From: Xenopus tropicalis
Taxonomy: Eukaryota > Chordata > Amphibia > Anura > Pipidae
Reading direction: 5' to 3'
Assembly (NCBI RefSeq): GCF_000004195.4
Contig: NC_030677.2
Location: forward strand, 60,084,222 to 60,148,221
Length of the DNA: 64,000 bases
Within the stretch, counting starts at the first letter, position 1. Each line of letters opens with the position of its first letter. This document shows, piece by piece, positions 36,001-49,810 of this stretch. The notes beneath the pieces were generated by a model. It was not told the origin of the DNA. It made no database searches and worked only from the letters and a program-made list of their open reading frames with translations. The position numbers and the translations under genes were made by a program.

Positions 36001-37060
36001 ACACAATTGTTCTTTGTTTCTTTTTTAATTTTGAAATCATGAAATACAGTGTTGATGAATTTAACCATAGATCTTTATTATTCTTTTCAGTTTATTGCCA
36101 AAATAGTAAACAATATTTGCTTTCCCTGCTAAAATTTGGAAATATATCAATATATAACACATAGATGCACTGCACAATGGGAATAAAGCTTGAGTTTAGC
36201 CATGAGTGCTTTGATCTTTATGAACACTGATGAAGAAGCTGAGTGGCAAGTTTGAGTCTGAAAACTGTTTCATATATACAGTATATTTATATATGTATAT
36301 TGTGGCATGACTAAAGGAAAACCATGGAATAAAAGTATATTCCACCCAGAATGCTTTATGAAGCAGCACAAAGGGTTATGGAAATGAGTGCCTAGTCAGG
36401 TGTATGGGACACTGAGCCTATCTTGTACTGTAGCTCTCCCTCTGCCCTGAGAGAAAGCTTGGTAAATATTATTATATATTTAAATAATTCCCCCTAAGGA
36501 ACAAGTGACCAGGGATAATCCACTGTATATTCTGTTGATTCTGTTACTTCCATTTTACAATAATGTTCAACTGCTACCATGGAAATGCATTTTAAGCAAC
36601 TTTGTATCTCCTGTTGGAGTGATTATTGGGCACATAAAAACTGATAGCGGCATGATGTTACTTTATTGTGCAAAATCAATATGTGTAGCATATTTTTTAA
36701 ACATAATATAGTGAGTAACCAAATGCACTGCGGCATAGTTTGCACCTAGTATTTGTATTTTGTTTGGGTCAGGAAGCTGTTCGTAACCCTGCTTTTCTCA
36801 CTCGACTGTATTGGAGTTGCTTCTTGTTTGATTTCTGCTGCCCTTTTACAATCATCACTATTATGTGTAACCATCTCTGCTGAATTTCACACTAAAGGGC
36901 TTAGCTAGTATTTAGGCAGGATATATAATGCTCTAAATAATATCTCCCACATTCCCTCTGGGGTTAGTGTTCTCTCCTCTCTAATAAATACAAAACAAAG
37001 TCTTTACATAAGCTTTCTACATCAAACAATCAAAGTAAATATTAAAATAAAAAAGGAACC
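36001..37060. other. Gene-free part of copy 2, downstream of the gene
   Basis: Collinear with 20905-22476 of copy 1 minus the hAT-like insertion. No gene recognised. Confidence 0.4.
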
Positions 37061-37063
37061 TAA

Positions 37064-37148
37064 GGGCTCTGGCACACGGAGGAGATTAGTCGCCCGCGAT
37101 AAAACTCCCTGTTCGCGGGCGACTAATCTCCCCCGTGTGCCAGAGCCC
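37064..37148. repeat. Harbinger-like mini-MITE inserted only in copy 2
   Basis: 85 bp hairpin with ends GGGCTCTGGCACACGG and its complement, flanked by TAA on both sides (37061-37063, 37149-37151). Copy 1 has a single TAA at the matching place near 22481 (GGAACCTAAACAC), confirming a 3 bp target duplication as in PIF/Harbinger elements. Confidence 0.85.
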
Positions 37149-37358
37149 TAAACACAAAGTTCAGTTAAAATAAAACTCCCCACTACGAGGCACCCAGAGC
37201 ATGCAACACTGTATAAAATATACAGGAGATGGGATTGTCCGTTGAGAATCCACTAAACAGAGGCCAAATATATTTGTTTTATAGTGTAATATTTCTGAAT
37301 TGGCATCTAAATATACATGGATATAAGTAACATTAGCAGCTATGAAATGGCAAAGTCT

Positions 37359-37833
37359 AAGGGGCAGATTTATTAATGTACGATCGCTCCGAATCTGACT
37401 TTTTTCATACTGTGCTATACTATTTTCTGCAACATTTTCATAACTTTGCGCAACTTTTTCGTACCTTTGCGTGACTTTTTCGTACTTTGCGACAAAATTT
37501 GTCGTGCCAAGTATGAAAGTTTGGGATTCATTCAAGCTTCGGTATCGTGACTTTCCTTGGGCCAGGTTGGAGCTGCAGAGTGCCATTGAGTCCTATGGGA
37601 GGCTTCCAAAATCATGCACAGAAGGATCAAAGTCGGAAAGGTTTTCCCACCGTTTATGACCGTTCAGATACGAAAATTTTGTGACTTTCGGATCGTCAAT
37701 ACAATATTATCGTGACTAATACAATTTTTTCGGAAGCATTTTCGTGCTATTTGCAATCATCAGAAATTATCGTATCCAATCCAAATTTTTCCTATTTTGG
37801 GATTCGAACTCGTACTTTAATGAATCTGCCTCA
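37359..37833. repeat. MITE, copy 2, single 52 bp unit
   Basis: Counterpart of 22690-23277. It has one copy of the 52 bp internal unit (37549-37600) and small rearrangements. A 141-codon minus-strand frame across it is an artefact. Confidence 0.7.
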
Positions 37834-37843
37834 ATGTCTACAG

Positions 37844-38669
37844 CAGTGCTGTCCAACTGGCGGCCCCCCTCTGTGTGGCCCCCCACCTGTCTGGCTGCTT
37901 TGATGGCTTACTCTTGTGTAAGCTTTAAATGGTATCAGTACTGTGATTAACTGGTCCCCTGCATGGTTCTCACCTCAGATTCAGGCTGTAATCCTTCTAT
38001 ATTGTTTAAACATGTAATCCCCTGTGTTATTCACACCTTTTAGTTTCTGCATTATTCACCCCCTGCAGAGTTCACACCTCAGGCTCAGGCTCTAATCACC
38101 CACATTGTTCCCCTGTTCACACCTCAGTAGAGCAGTAGAAACCCATAAATAATCCCTGCACACTACAAAAAGAACATATACTGAGGTGGTACTGCAATTA
38201 AAAAGTTTTTTAATATATAGTTATTGTGCAGACTGTAGGAGCAGTGCCAGCATTGTGTCACTGTATGCTGCCTGTGTGTGCCATACACACACAGGCAGGG
38301 TAGGGCAGGCAGAGTATGACACACACAGGCAGCATAGGACAGGCAGAGTATGGCACACACAGGCAGGGTAGGGAAGGCAGAGTATGGCACACACAGGCAG
38401 CACAGGACAGGCAGAGTATGGTACACACAGGCAGGGTAGGGAAGGCAGAGTATGGCACACACAGGCAGGGTAGGGAAGGCAGAGTATGGCAGGTTTTTGC
38501 TGTACTACAACCATTAATATGGTTATGGTCATGTGATAACATGGGTGTGGTTTCAAGTGGGTGCGGTTTCAAAAAGGGGAGTGGTCAAAACTGGCTTCCA
38601 TTATCGGCCCTCCACCACGTAGGTCGGAAAAATTCCGGCCCTCGGTACCACAGAAGTTGGACAGCACTG
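37844..38669. repeat. hAT-like element with minisatellite, only in copy 2
   Basis: 826 bp with perfect ends CAGTGCTGTCCAAC and GTTGGACAGCACTG, flanked by the 8 bp duplication GTCTACAG (37836-37843, 38670-38677). Copy 1 has the empty site at about 23280-23287. It encodes no transposase. The interior holds an array at 38284-38490. Confidence 0.9.
38284..38490. repeat. Minisatellite inside the hAT-like element
   Basis: Units of about 35-37 bp built from CACACACAGGCAGGGTAGGG and AGGCAGAGTATGG, with alternating variants (AGGGTAGGGAAGG, AGCACAGGACAGG). The long open frames on both strands here (rich in Pro-Ala-Cys-Val-Cys-His) arise because the period keeps frames open. They are not genes. Confidence 0.85.
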
Positions 38670-38677
38670 GTCTACAG

Positions 38678-41038
38678 GATTGACCTCAGTGCTGGCAAGG
38701 TTACATAATTATCTAGAATGAAGGGCACAATAGCAATTTGCATAAGAAGGAAAGTCATCACCAGCAAGCAGAAAAGCACACTTTTAACCATTTTTCTATG
38801 AAAGGAATGAACAAGAGCTGATCAAACCAAGAGATGGAAAGCTAAGACCTTTAGATCAGGCCAAAATAATATTTTAAAAAGCAAACAAAGTATTTACATA
38901 GATATAACAACAATGTCACGTGGACATAAACAGAAATACCCCAGAGCCCTTAGGCTGCTTCCATTATACATACAAATCCAAAGACAGGTATTCTTCATTA
39001 GAGCATCTCAGCTTCTATAATAGATTGTTTATAGACCCCTGAAAGTGCTCAGACTGTAAATGAAAAGCTACTGGTTTATAAGGCCCAGGTGTTGAGGTGC
39101 CCAGTGTTTATAAACCATTATAAAAAATGTTCATGTTATTTGACCTGCATACCTTCCAACATTTCAAAAGCGGAAAAAGGGACAAAAACCCCTGCTGCAC
39201 GCATTGCAGCTAAATTGTTTAGCCACACTAATATTGTGCCCACCCTAACCCAATACCAGGGCCAAAGTACTTAAATATAATACTATCTTTTATTTGGCAG
39301 CTTATGGAAAACACATTTCTAGGGTTTTATTTATTTACGTGTTATTACAGGTTTTTCTAATAAAGATGGAATCCCCCTTTAAGCTCAGTTCCCATAGGGA
39401 CCAGCCAATCTGCAATGGTATCGAAGTGCTCTCTGCCAAAAGCCTCCTTATCTGATTAAGTTTGCAAAACTTGTAGGGATATCAAAGAGCAATGTGGGAC
39501 ATTTCAATAAGGATCTGGGACAGCTGTCAAAATCAGCACTGTCCCTCTTAATGAGGGGCAGTTGGAAGGTATGAACCAGTGGTCAGCGCCGGATTCATGT
39601 TCCAGCCGCCCCCGCTGGTCGCCCCCCCCTCACCTAGTGCGAACTCCCCGCCGTAGAGAGCTCCCATACGGAGCAGTAGGGAGAGGTCCCCATTGCTCTG
39701 TATGGGAGCAAAATTCAAAAATTTAGTTGCGGCGGGGCGGCATGCCGCCCCTAAATTTCTGCCGCCCTAGGCCCAGGCCTTTGTGGCCTCTCCACAAATC
39801 CGGGCCCACCAGTGGTGGGATATTGTATCAGAGGTGGGATATGGTTTGCAGGGCCCACATTTTTCATAGAGAAAAAGGAAATTACTGGAAATGTGCCAAG
39901 AAAGAACTATATTTTGAATAATAGGTGCACCAATCAAAACAGAAATAGTTTAGGCTTATGTCTGATAAAAATGCATCTATGGCTCGTCATCAATATTTAA
40001 CTGTAGTGCCACAAAGCAGGGTGAGGGTGCAAGTAAATCAGTACTTGTTTAAATAGCAAAATATAAAAAACATGCAAAGGTGTAATAACTTGTACATTCA
40101 TCCTCTGTATAGGTAACACTGTTGTCCACTTAAAGCAAACAGTACAATGTTTCTACTAGCATAAAAGCACTGGGCCCATATTCCCCACCCCACCCGGTCT
40201 CCCCCTTATTTATAGCATTAACCATTTATTTAAACAAGACCCATGCATTATCATGCAAAATATACTTATAAACAAGTGCTCCATGGTTTGATATTTGTCA
40301 CATTCAACTAATACCTTGTGTATTGTAAGAAATAACCGATCCCCCGATACTTTAGAATGTAAGGATATTAGAAATCACCTTGGACATTTTTTACCTGTAG
40401 CCTTGTGTCTATAGTCAAGGAACTCCTCACAGACATGTAATATGCTTGTTATTTTACAAAGGTGGTGAAATGTTACCTTTATTTAGTTTAACTAAACAAC
40501 AAACCGCCTTTCTCTGGAATCTTGTCACTCCCCTCTAGATAAATGGCAAGAAGCGATATGTACTATTTTACACTAGTGGTTGCACATTTAGGAAGATTTT
40601 GTCTGCCAACTGAGATTCCTGGCAGCCCCCCTGCTATAACCTCCCTGCGTTATACACCCCCACCCCTGGGTTACCTTTTGCTTCCTTTATTGACCATGCT
40701 TCTGTAGCCAAGCCCAGACTAGCGGCCCATCTTGGGTCTCCAACATGCCCTACTTGTTTCACCCAGTGATACAGTGGCAACTGCACTACCCAATGCCTTT
40801 GTACATTGCATTTTACCATTCATTTGCCTTTACCCTTGTAATCCGGGAATTATTAAAAGATTTCTGCTAACCAAAAGTTTACCTTAATTTACAGAAATAT
40901 TATTGATAAATTGGCTTGGGTTTGTTATTTATAATCTGAATAGATGAGCGGGGGAATGTATTAAAATAATAATTCCTCCTTTCCTGTAGTGACCCTGCAA
41001 TGGGCCTTTCTCTAGGATACAAGCCCTTATTCTGCCTG
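38678..41038. other. Gene-free right part of copy 2
   Basis: Collinear with 23288-25782. It includes the shortened GC-rich inverted-repeat element at about 39576-39814. No gene recognised. Confidence 0.45.
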
Positions 41039-43849
41039 GCTGTCCCTCAAGTTTAGATGAAACTTTGCAGGAATTACTCCAACCTTGTGGCCATTGTAAA
41101 TAGCCAGGACTTTTTGCACTAAAATTGGAAAGCCAGTAGAAATGATCTTTTGAAAGAATTGTTGCTTTCTTTGTTCTTAAAACCTCATGGGGATCTTAAG
41201 ACAAGTAAACATGTTTCAGCTACTCCTTTGGGCCAGTTTGTTTGTTAACTTTTAGTTTCTGTTTTTAGCCATATTAGAAATTTTAGCAAAGGGGGACAAA
41301 GGGCAATTTAAGACTTCGGCACTAGCTATTTTTAGTGCTGAATAAATCTGTACCCACGAAAAAATTGTGAAACTCACCAAAATCAGTGGGGCTTTTTGCA
41401 ACATTTTTTATGCAAAATACATTGAAGACAATTTTTGTAAGAGGTAACACTGGGCTGTTGATTTCTGCGTAATAGCCAGTCATGGCAGTTATGGACATAA
41501 TTGAACGCAAAGGTATTAAAATAAAAGCACTTACTTCTATTTTACATGGTTTAGTGCATTGTTACAATTAATGGTATATATCCCCTTTAAAGATGGGGCA
41601 CTGCTGCTGAAACTAAAATTTTGCCTGGGAGGCTTTAATTTTCCTTTAAATAAAAATGAATATATTCACTCAAAATGTTATTATTGCCTCATTCATTAAG
41701 CTAAAACTAGCATAACAATGCAAATGTGAGGTAAAAAACTTTTATATATAAAACATATCAATTCAACTGTTTGTTTAATCAGTGTTTTACTTGTTCATAA
41801 AATGTCAATGAGTCTTTTTGCCGCAATGATATCAAGCCGTTAGAAATGGGCTGGTTGAGCGTTGTCCAGATTTTTTTTCAGTGCCTGCATTTACTGTACA
41901 TTTCCCCACAAATCCTCTCTTTGCACGTGAGTGGAATTGTGCTGTCAATGGCAGCTGAAAGCAACTGTCACAGGAAAAACCTGTTTCTTATCACTGGCAA
42001 TAAGAAGCCAATTGATAGGTGAGCTGAGCTATAGCACAGGGACAATGGGGCCACCAATGCCGCTAAAATCAGCGAGTGCATTTTAGGGTTATTTTTGGGA
42101 ATTTGATTAGGATATATGGAAATAATCATAGAACAGAATCTACACTGGGGAGCTGATAGAAGATATTCTCTGATGGAGATATTCTCTGAGCCATATAATA
42201 GTGCCCAGATGGTATGTAATACAGGAGATATCCTGTAAGCGCTATCTGTTATCCCCTGCTGGTATATGGTACAGGAGATTCACCATACTTCTATGCATTA
42301 TCAGTAACTCTTCAGCCAGTATATAATTCAGCAGGGGGTATGCTAACCATTTTGTCCAGACAACTGCCCCAGTATTGAGTATGTTGCAGACTATACTGAT
42401 GCCCAAGCAGCCACGGCTCATGTATCTAAATGGATTACTAAGGAACACAGGAAGTGGTCACAGCACTGACCGACAGGCTTTACTCAACAGTAGCAGGGAA
42501 AACCCCTCCCAGTTTCCTCCTTCTGTGTCTCTCTGCTTGCGCTGCTGATGGGGAGGGGGGGGTTTGTCACATACATTTACTATGTATGTGACAAAACCAT
42601 GACAAATTCAAAAGAAAAAATAAACCATCTGAAAGCTGTCATGATTGTGTAGACGTCAGCGGCAGGTGTCCTTTTTACAACTGGAAGATCTTTCTTTGCT
42701 TCATGGTTTTAGAGGCATTCAGGTTTTTTTACCCTTGCATTTGTGCAACAATACGAAAAAGTTGCGTTGTCAAATTAATGATTTTATTAAATAGACTGGC
42801 CTATCAGTCCAGGTGGAGTGACAAGATGTCAGTGGGGGACATGGGCAGCTAAAGGGGTTCTAAATGCCATTTACTCTAGCTGGGAACTAGAGACATACAA
42901 TAAATATATGGCAGAATTAATTATTCCACTGTACTGAGCACAATTATGCTGGAAAATGTAAGGACACAAATGATGAGAACCCTAAAATAGGGAACAATAA
43001 ATGACTGGTTCTCTTCCATCCCACGGCCATATGGAATGAATAATCTAAAATCACAAGATATTGTGATGTGCATAGCAGGCATTCCTAAAATAAAATGGTT
43101 AATACTGTATGAAGGCATGAGGGGACCTTTCACATAACCTTACTCTTGATTGCACTTCACATTGGATTTCTATTAATGGCATTTCAATCTGTTTAGCAAA
43201 TGTTGCTAGTAAAAAAATGTCAAGGAAGTCTTGCTGAAGAGAAATTATGGTTCTCCCAAGCCTCTTCTCAAAAGCAGTTAACAAAATAAATCAGTTTTAC
43301 TAGAAAAGATAGTATCAACATTTGCAAGTATGTAAGCAAGGACTGCATTTACTTTTACAATCATTTTCAGAATGAATGAAATGCAAAGGAACACTAGAGA
43401 CTTCCAGTTATTCAGTTTATCAAGATATGAATTATTTTTTAAAATGGCTCCCGCGGGTCTCTACCAGTTTTTTGACTTTGCAGAGCTGTCATTAGCTGCC
43501 ACTTGCTAAAACAATGTTTTATCTAGTCTAACAGAGAACTTTTTCTTCAACTGAAAAAACAAGATGGTACCAGTTTGTAAAAGTAGTTAGTAGTTTGTAA
43601 AACTTGACGTGCAAATGATCAGATATCACATAAAGCCTCATTGTGGATGAAAAAACCACACTGCATTTAGCAGAAGATTTCTAAATTATTGGGGATCTTA
43701 TGTATGCTCCGCACATGATAAAGCCGTGGGGGTCTCCTGCCATGGACCTACAGAACTGTACATAGTGCTGATTACTGAGGAGATATGTCTCCTTATCAAA
43801 TCATTTCTGTTCTTTGAATGTATATGGCTTTCACTTAAAAACAATAAAA
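41039..43849. other. Unassigned stretch right of the duplication
   Basis: AT-rich, with a G-run near 42550-42562 and a short palindrome GTCACATACAT/ATGTATGTGAC at about 42566-42593. The open frames are short and unsupported. No gene or known repeat recognised. Confidence 0.4.
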
Positions 43850-44130
43850 TAGTGAAGAGTGAATTATTTTCACCAGGCATTTTTTCACAGTGAATTTCCA
43901 CATTTCTCCATTGCCGGATTGTTTAGCGAAACCTCCATTAAAATTCGGTGTGAAAAAATTAGTCACACGTCAAAAATGGCCATGGTTGTCAAAAAAGACG
44001 CGGGCGACAAAAAAAAAAAAGATGCAGCGACAAAAAATGCATTTTGTGGATTTTTTGCCGTTTCGCAAATTTTCTTGTTGTTGGGTGAATTTTGCGGCGA
44101 AGTGAAATGGGATACATTCGCTCATCACTA
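43850..44130. repeat. TAGTGA-type MITE, second copy
   Basis: Starts TAGTGAAGAGTGAATT and ends ATTCGCTCATCACTA, related to the element at 13968-14289. No clean 8 bp duplication remains. The overlapping open frames are element sequence. Confidence 0.7.
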
Positions 44131-44280
44131 GTCATAAAATATGTTTCATTTAATGGACAGATCAACTTGTATTTGACAAAGTTGGGGCCCTATTTATAAA
44201 TCCCATTTTGTTATATCCTCCACTTACGAAGTTTTGTTACCTTTAGCCCAATGACTTTTTACTATTATTATTATTATTAG

Positions 44281-45381
44281 TGTGGGGTGGGGGTGCCTCA
44301 GGGCTCTGTGCTTGGTCCCCTGCTGTTCTCCCTGTACACTCTCTCTCTAGGAGACCTTATTTCTTCTTTTGGTCTTAAATACCACTTATATGCAGATGAC
44401 ATCCAGATATATTTAGACACCCCTGCACTAACTGCTGATGTTCAAACCCAAATTGGTAACTGCCTCCTGGCTATCTCCTCCTGGATGAACCGACGCCAGC
44501 TCAAACTTAACCTAGCTAAAACAGAGCTGATGGTCTTCCCGCCCAAACCTGGCCCTCCTCCTTTCACCATTACTATTGATGGCATGACCATCAACCCTGT
44601 AAATTCTGCACGCTGCCTTGGGGTTATCTTTGACCAGTCCCTCTCCTTCTCTAACCATATTAATAACACTGCCAAAACCTGCCGCTTTTTCCTCCGCAAT
44701 ATTACCAAGATATGCCCCTTTCTTTCACAAGCAACAGCTAAAACACTAATCCATGTCCTTATCCTTTCCCGCTTAGATTACTGCAATCTCCTACTAACCG
44801 GCCTCCCAGACTCCCACCTCTCTCCCCTGCAATCAATTTTAAACTCTGCTGCCAGGATCCTCCTGCTCTCTCCTAAGAGGGAACCTGCTCAGCCTCATTT
44901 AAGCTCACTAGCATGGCTGCCTGTCAAGCAAAGGATAGCTTACAAAATCCTTCTGCTGACATTCAAAGCCCTTCACTCCTCTGCTCCTCATTACATCTCT
45001 TCACTGGTCTCCCTACATGTTCCTGGTCGTCTCCTCCGCTCCTCTCAGAGCCTCCGTCTTTTTACACCATCCACACCCACTGCGCTCTCTCGTCTTAAAC
45101 CTTTCTATCTTGCTGCTCCTTACCTCTGGAACTCTATCCCTGAATCCCTCCATAGGGAACACTCACTAACTCTCTTTAAGAAAAAACTCAGCTGCTACCT
45201 TCTGGAGCACTAAAACATTATTTTGCCCAGTCCTGCGCTTAAGGGCAAATGCCCATACCTGGTGCACTCTTACCTTCCAATTTGTGCCTGTATGTTACCC
45301 AACCACTCAGATTGTAAGCTCTACGGGGCAGGTACCTCCTTCCTACTGTGTCTCATACCACATGGCACTTATATATATATA
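44281..45381 (+). mobile_element. 5'-truncated LINE with reverse transcriptase C-terminal half
   Basis: Begins abruptly within the reverse transcriptase domain after an (ATT)n tract, continues through the stop at 45213 and a short 3' UTR containing ATTGTAAGCTC, and ends in an (AT)n tail into which a Tc1-like element inserted. Typical of incomplete reverse transcription. Confidence 0.8.
44287..45213 (+). CDS. LINE reverse transcriptase fragment (308 aa)
   Basis: The open frame starts at the [10 protein letters not shown] motif (finger/palm block) and includes the catalytic Y-A-D-D at about residues 34-37. It then runs through a R-Q-L-K-L-N-L-x-K-T-E block, a C-L-G-V motif and a thumb-like C-terminal region with L-S-R-L-D-Y-C-N and W-L-P-V-x-x-R. 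The spacing suits non-LTR elements of the Rex1/CR1-Jockey group. The upstream half of reverse transcriptase and the endonuclease are missing, so it cannot be autonomous. The start codon given is only the first in-frame GTG, not a real start. The frame is uninterrupted for 308 codons, suggesting a fairly young insertion. Confidence 0.85.
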   Translation: MGVPQGSVLGPLLFSLYTLSLGDLISSFGLKYHLYADDIQIYLDTPALTADVQTQIGNCLLAISSWMNRRQLKLNLAKTELMVFPPKPGPPPFTITIDGMTINPVNSARCLGVIFDQSLSFSNHINNTAKTCRFFLRNITKICPFLSQATAKTLIHVLILSRLDYCNLLLTGLPDSHLSPLQSILNSAARILLLSPKREPAQPHLSSLAWLPVKQRIAYKILLLTFKALHSSAPHYISSLVSLHVPGRLLRSSQSLRLFTPSTPTALSRLKPFYLAAPYLWNSIPESLHREHSLTLFKKKLSCYLLEH

Positions 45382-45383
45382 TA

Positions 45384-47014
<1,631 letters not shown>

Positions 47015-47016
47015 TA

Positions 47017-47540
47017 CATACTATTACTTTACATTATGACAATCTGAACTGCTTTTTGCCGTACCCTTACTGAGATAATCAGCAATTTCTTCAAAGGTTA
47101 CACAGAACCATGATGACACATGGAGACCACTAACTGGGAAAAGCATTAAATGGGAAAAAGAGACAGTATAGTCACTGATTGAATCTGTTCAAATTCAATA
47201 AGTCCGACTCATTTATAATGAACAGGGTTTAGAAGATTTAAGTGGTCATTTACAATGATCCACACAGTGTGCAAAGTACACTTTTCCGAGACCAAATACT
47301 TCCCGTATGCCCCTTAAATTAAGCACTGCCTGTGTTAGCATCCCCCTACCTGACCCCTAACTTGTGCATCATTCAGGCATGTAAGTAAGGGAGAAACTAG
47401 AGGCACAGCCTGCATCGGAGCCCTGTCCTTACCATGACTGACCTTGCTAGTCATTACTGTTTTGTGTGGGTCACATAGACTTTTCCTACTGCCCTCCCCA
47501 CCCAGCATGCACTTCCTGCTCATCTGCCCACATGCCCACA
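47017..47540. other. Gene-free stretch
   Basis: Nothing recognised between the Tc1-like element and the minisatellite. Confidence 0.4.
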
Positions 47541-48130
47541 GGGCCGGGTGTGGGTCAGAAGTGGATGGGCGAGGGCCGGGTGTGGGTCAGAAGTGGATGG
47601 GTGAGGGCCGGGTGTGGGTCAGAAGTGGATGGGTGAGGGCCAGGTGTGGGTCAGAAGTGGATGGGTGAGGGCCGGGTGTGGGTCAGAAGTGGATGGGTGA
47701 GGGCCGGGTGTGGGTCAGAAGTGGATGGGTGAGGGCCGAGTGTGAGTCAGAAGTGGATGGGTGAGGGCCGGGTGTGGGTCAGAAGTGGATGGGTGAGGGC
47801 TAGGTGTGGGTCAGAAGTGGATGGGTGAGGGCCGGGTGTGGGTCAGAAGTGGATCGGCGAGGGCCGGGTGTGGGTCAGAAGTGGATGGGTGAGGGCTAGG
47901 TGTGGGTCAGAAGTGGATGGGTGAGGGCCGGGTGTGGGTCAGAAGTGGATGGGTGAGGGCCGGGTGTGGGTCAGAAGTGGATGGGTGAGGGCCGGGCGTG
48001 GGTCAGAAGTGGATGGGTGAGGGCCAGGTGTGGGTCAGAAGTGGATGGGTGAGGGCCGGGCATGGGTCAGAAGTGGATGGGTGAGGGCCAGGTGTGGGTC
48101 AGAAGTGGATGGGTGAGGGCCGGGCGTGGG
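47541..48130. repeat. 32 bp minisatellite, about 18 units
   Basis: Head-to-tail units of GGGCCGGGTGTGGGTCAGAA plus GTGGATGGGTGA, with point variants (GCCAGG, GGCTAGG, GGGCGTGGG, ATCGGCGAGG). Homogeneous enough to be recently expanded or length-variable. G-rich on the plus strand. Confidence 0.95.
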
Positions 48131-48299
48131 ACAACAAAAAGCCGACCCACAAATCTAAAGACACCAGTGAAAATGAGACTTTACCCAATACTTAACACTC
48201 ATTTTAGACAAACTACAATATCTAGGATATATTAATACTATTAATCATCATAAAAAGATGTGTTAAGAGACATCTTGCCTTTTGCTGTTTGTTATTCTA

Positions 48300-48645
48300 T
48301 ATATGTATGTATATCTTTATTTATAAAGCGCTACTTATGTACGCAGCGCTGTACAGTAGAATACATTAATACAAACAGGGGGTTAAAGATAATGGATAAA
48401 TACAAAGTACAACAATAAATACAAATAAATACGAGGTACAGTTGCAATAAGAGTCAGAAACACAAGATGAAGGAGGTCCCTGCCCCATAGAGCTTACAAT
48501 CTATATGGGAGGGGTAACTAACAGACACAAATGGGCAAATGTAAGTGCTGTAGGTCACAGTGGGTGACATTACAGTATAAGTGCCAGTTCCCAGATCAGG
48601 TGCTGGGTGAGTGCTCCAAAAGGTAGTCTTTAAGTTTAGTTTTAT
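48300..48645. repeat. Interspersed repeat (GCGCTGTACAGTA...AGAGCTTACAATCTA)
   Basis: Contains ATAAAGCGCTACTTATGTAC and CCCCATAGAGCTTACAATCT, phrases I associate with a common vertebrate interspersed repeat. A fragment related to its GCTTAC part also occurs inside introns of the duplicated gene (about 16350 and 17800). Family not assigned. Confidence 0.5.
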
Positions 48646-49604
48646 CTCACAGGCTTCATCAACACAGGCTTATATCCATATTCTGCAAAGAGCTCACTGA
48701 GACAGTGGAACATTCCATTTACTGGTCTAACAGTGCCAATCTACCACAAACTTGATTTTTTTCACCTTACATTTTATGCTATGTTGACTAGATGTCCCAC
48801 CTGCCATACAGCTTTGGAAATGCAGGCCCATAGGAAGAGAACATTATCAGTGCCTATGTGGTCCTCACCTGGTAGGATTTTATTTATGGGCAGATGGGAA
48901 GGGCCCATACACGGGCAGGTCCAGCAAAAGGGCCAAATTAGCATCTTGAAAATCTGCCTGTGTACAGCCAGCTTAATTGAATGTTGTCTGCCAAACTTCT
49001 GATTTATCTAAGCATCTTCTGGTTTATCCTATGAATTTTCATAAAAGAAGAATCAAGGTTACAAATGTAGCTTTTCCCCAATAAAAAAAGTTTACAATAT
49101 AAAGTTCATTCATTGTTCCTGTTTTTTCTTTTCATCACTTCCCCTGGATGCATATGCCCCTAGCATAGAGGAGGAAATCTAGTCAAAACAAAAGCTTTTA
49201 CAATATTGAAGAATACTTAATAGGTTTATATGAGAAAGTACTTTATTTCCATGTTAGGAACAATTGGCTTTTTGGTTTGTTTGATCCCTTATACAAATTT
49301 TACAAAAAAATGCCATAAAGTAAAATAAGTGTATTATTTACTAGAATTATATTTATTTATATGGAAGAGTTACATATTCACAGTCATAACAGACCCCAAG
49401 CACTCTTTGTTTCATATTTTTAAATGTATTTATACTGAATAACGAGTTGGTGTAATGAATTAAACACAATTTTAATGCTTTTTGGGAGATAAAGTAATTG
49501 TGCCTTCAAGTAGAGCTCTAGATCAAGCATTACAACCCTTGAGAAACACAATAGGTTAATGGCCTCCTAGATCTTTTAGTGAAAAGGATTCAGGCAGGTT
49601 CACA
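48646..49604. other. Gene-free stretch
   Basis: AT-rich. No gene recognised. Confidence 0.4.
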
Positions 49605-49810
49605 AATTAAAGGGGTAGTTCACCTTTAAATTAATTTTTACTATAATATAGAGAGCCCTATTCTGAGACGATTTTCATTCTTCATTTTGTATTATTTGAA
49701 GTTTTTGAAGGATTTAGCTTTCTGTTCAGCAGCTTTCCAGTTTGGATTTTCAGCAGCTATCTTGTTGCTAGGGTCCAATTTAACCTAGCAACCAGGCATT
49801 GTTTTGTTAT
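49605..49810. repeat. Frog-type interspersed repeat (AAGGGGTAGTTCACC)
   Basis: Begins AAAGGGGTAGTTCACCTTTA and continues with TTCAGCAGCTTTCCAG and GTTGCTAGGGTCC, which I recognise as a high-copy Xenopus repeat. Right end uncertain. Confidence 0.5.

Larger units (their letters stand above)
27754..41038 (+). repeat. Segmental duplication, copy 2 (13.3 kb)
   Basis: Direct copy of 12486-25782, offset by about 15.27 kb. Its left edge carries the fragment of Penelope tail also found at 12486-12553, then skips the equivalent of 12554-12736. Private insertions are an 85 bp Harbinger-like element (37064-37148) and an 826 bp hAT-like element (37844-38669). A block at about 29118-29650 is also missing from copy 1. 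Confidence 0.95.

Noticed and set aside
37161..37586. 141-codon minus-strand frame
   Set aside because: It crosses a MITE and its minisatellite unit; the copy 1 counterpart is shorter and differs in frame.
38163..38708. Four long overlapping frames on both strands (99-130 codons), Pro/Ala/Cys/Val/His-rich or Gly/Arg-rich
   Set aside because: They follow the period of a minisatellite inside an hAT-like element; simultaneous openness in several frames is a repeat artefact.
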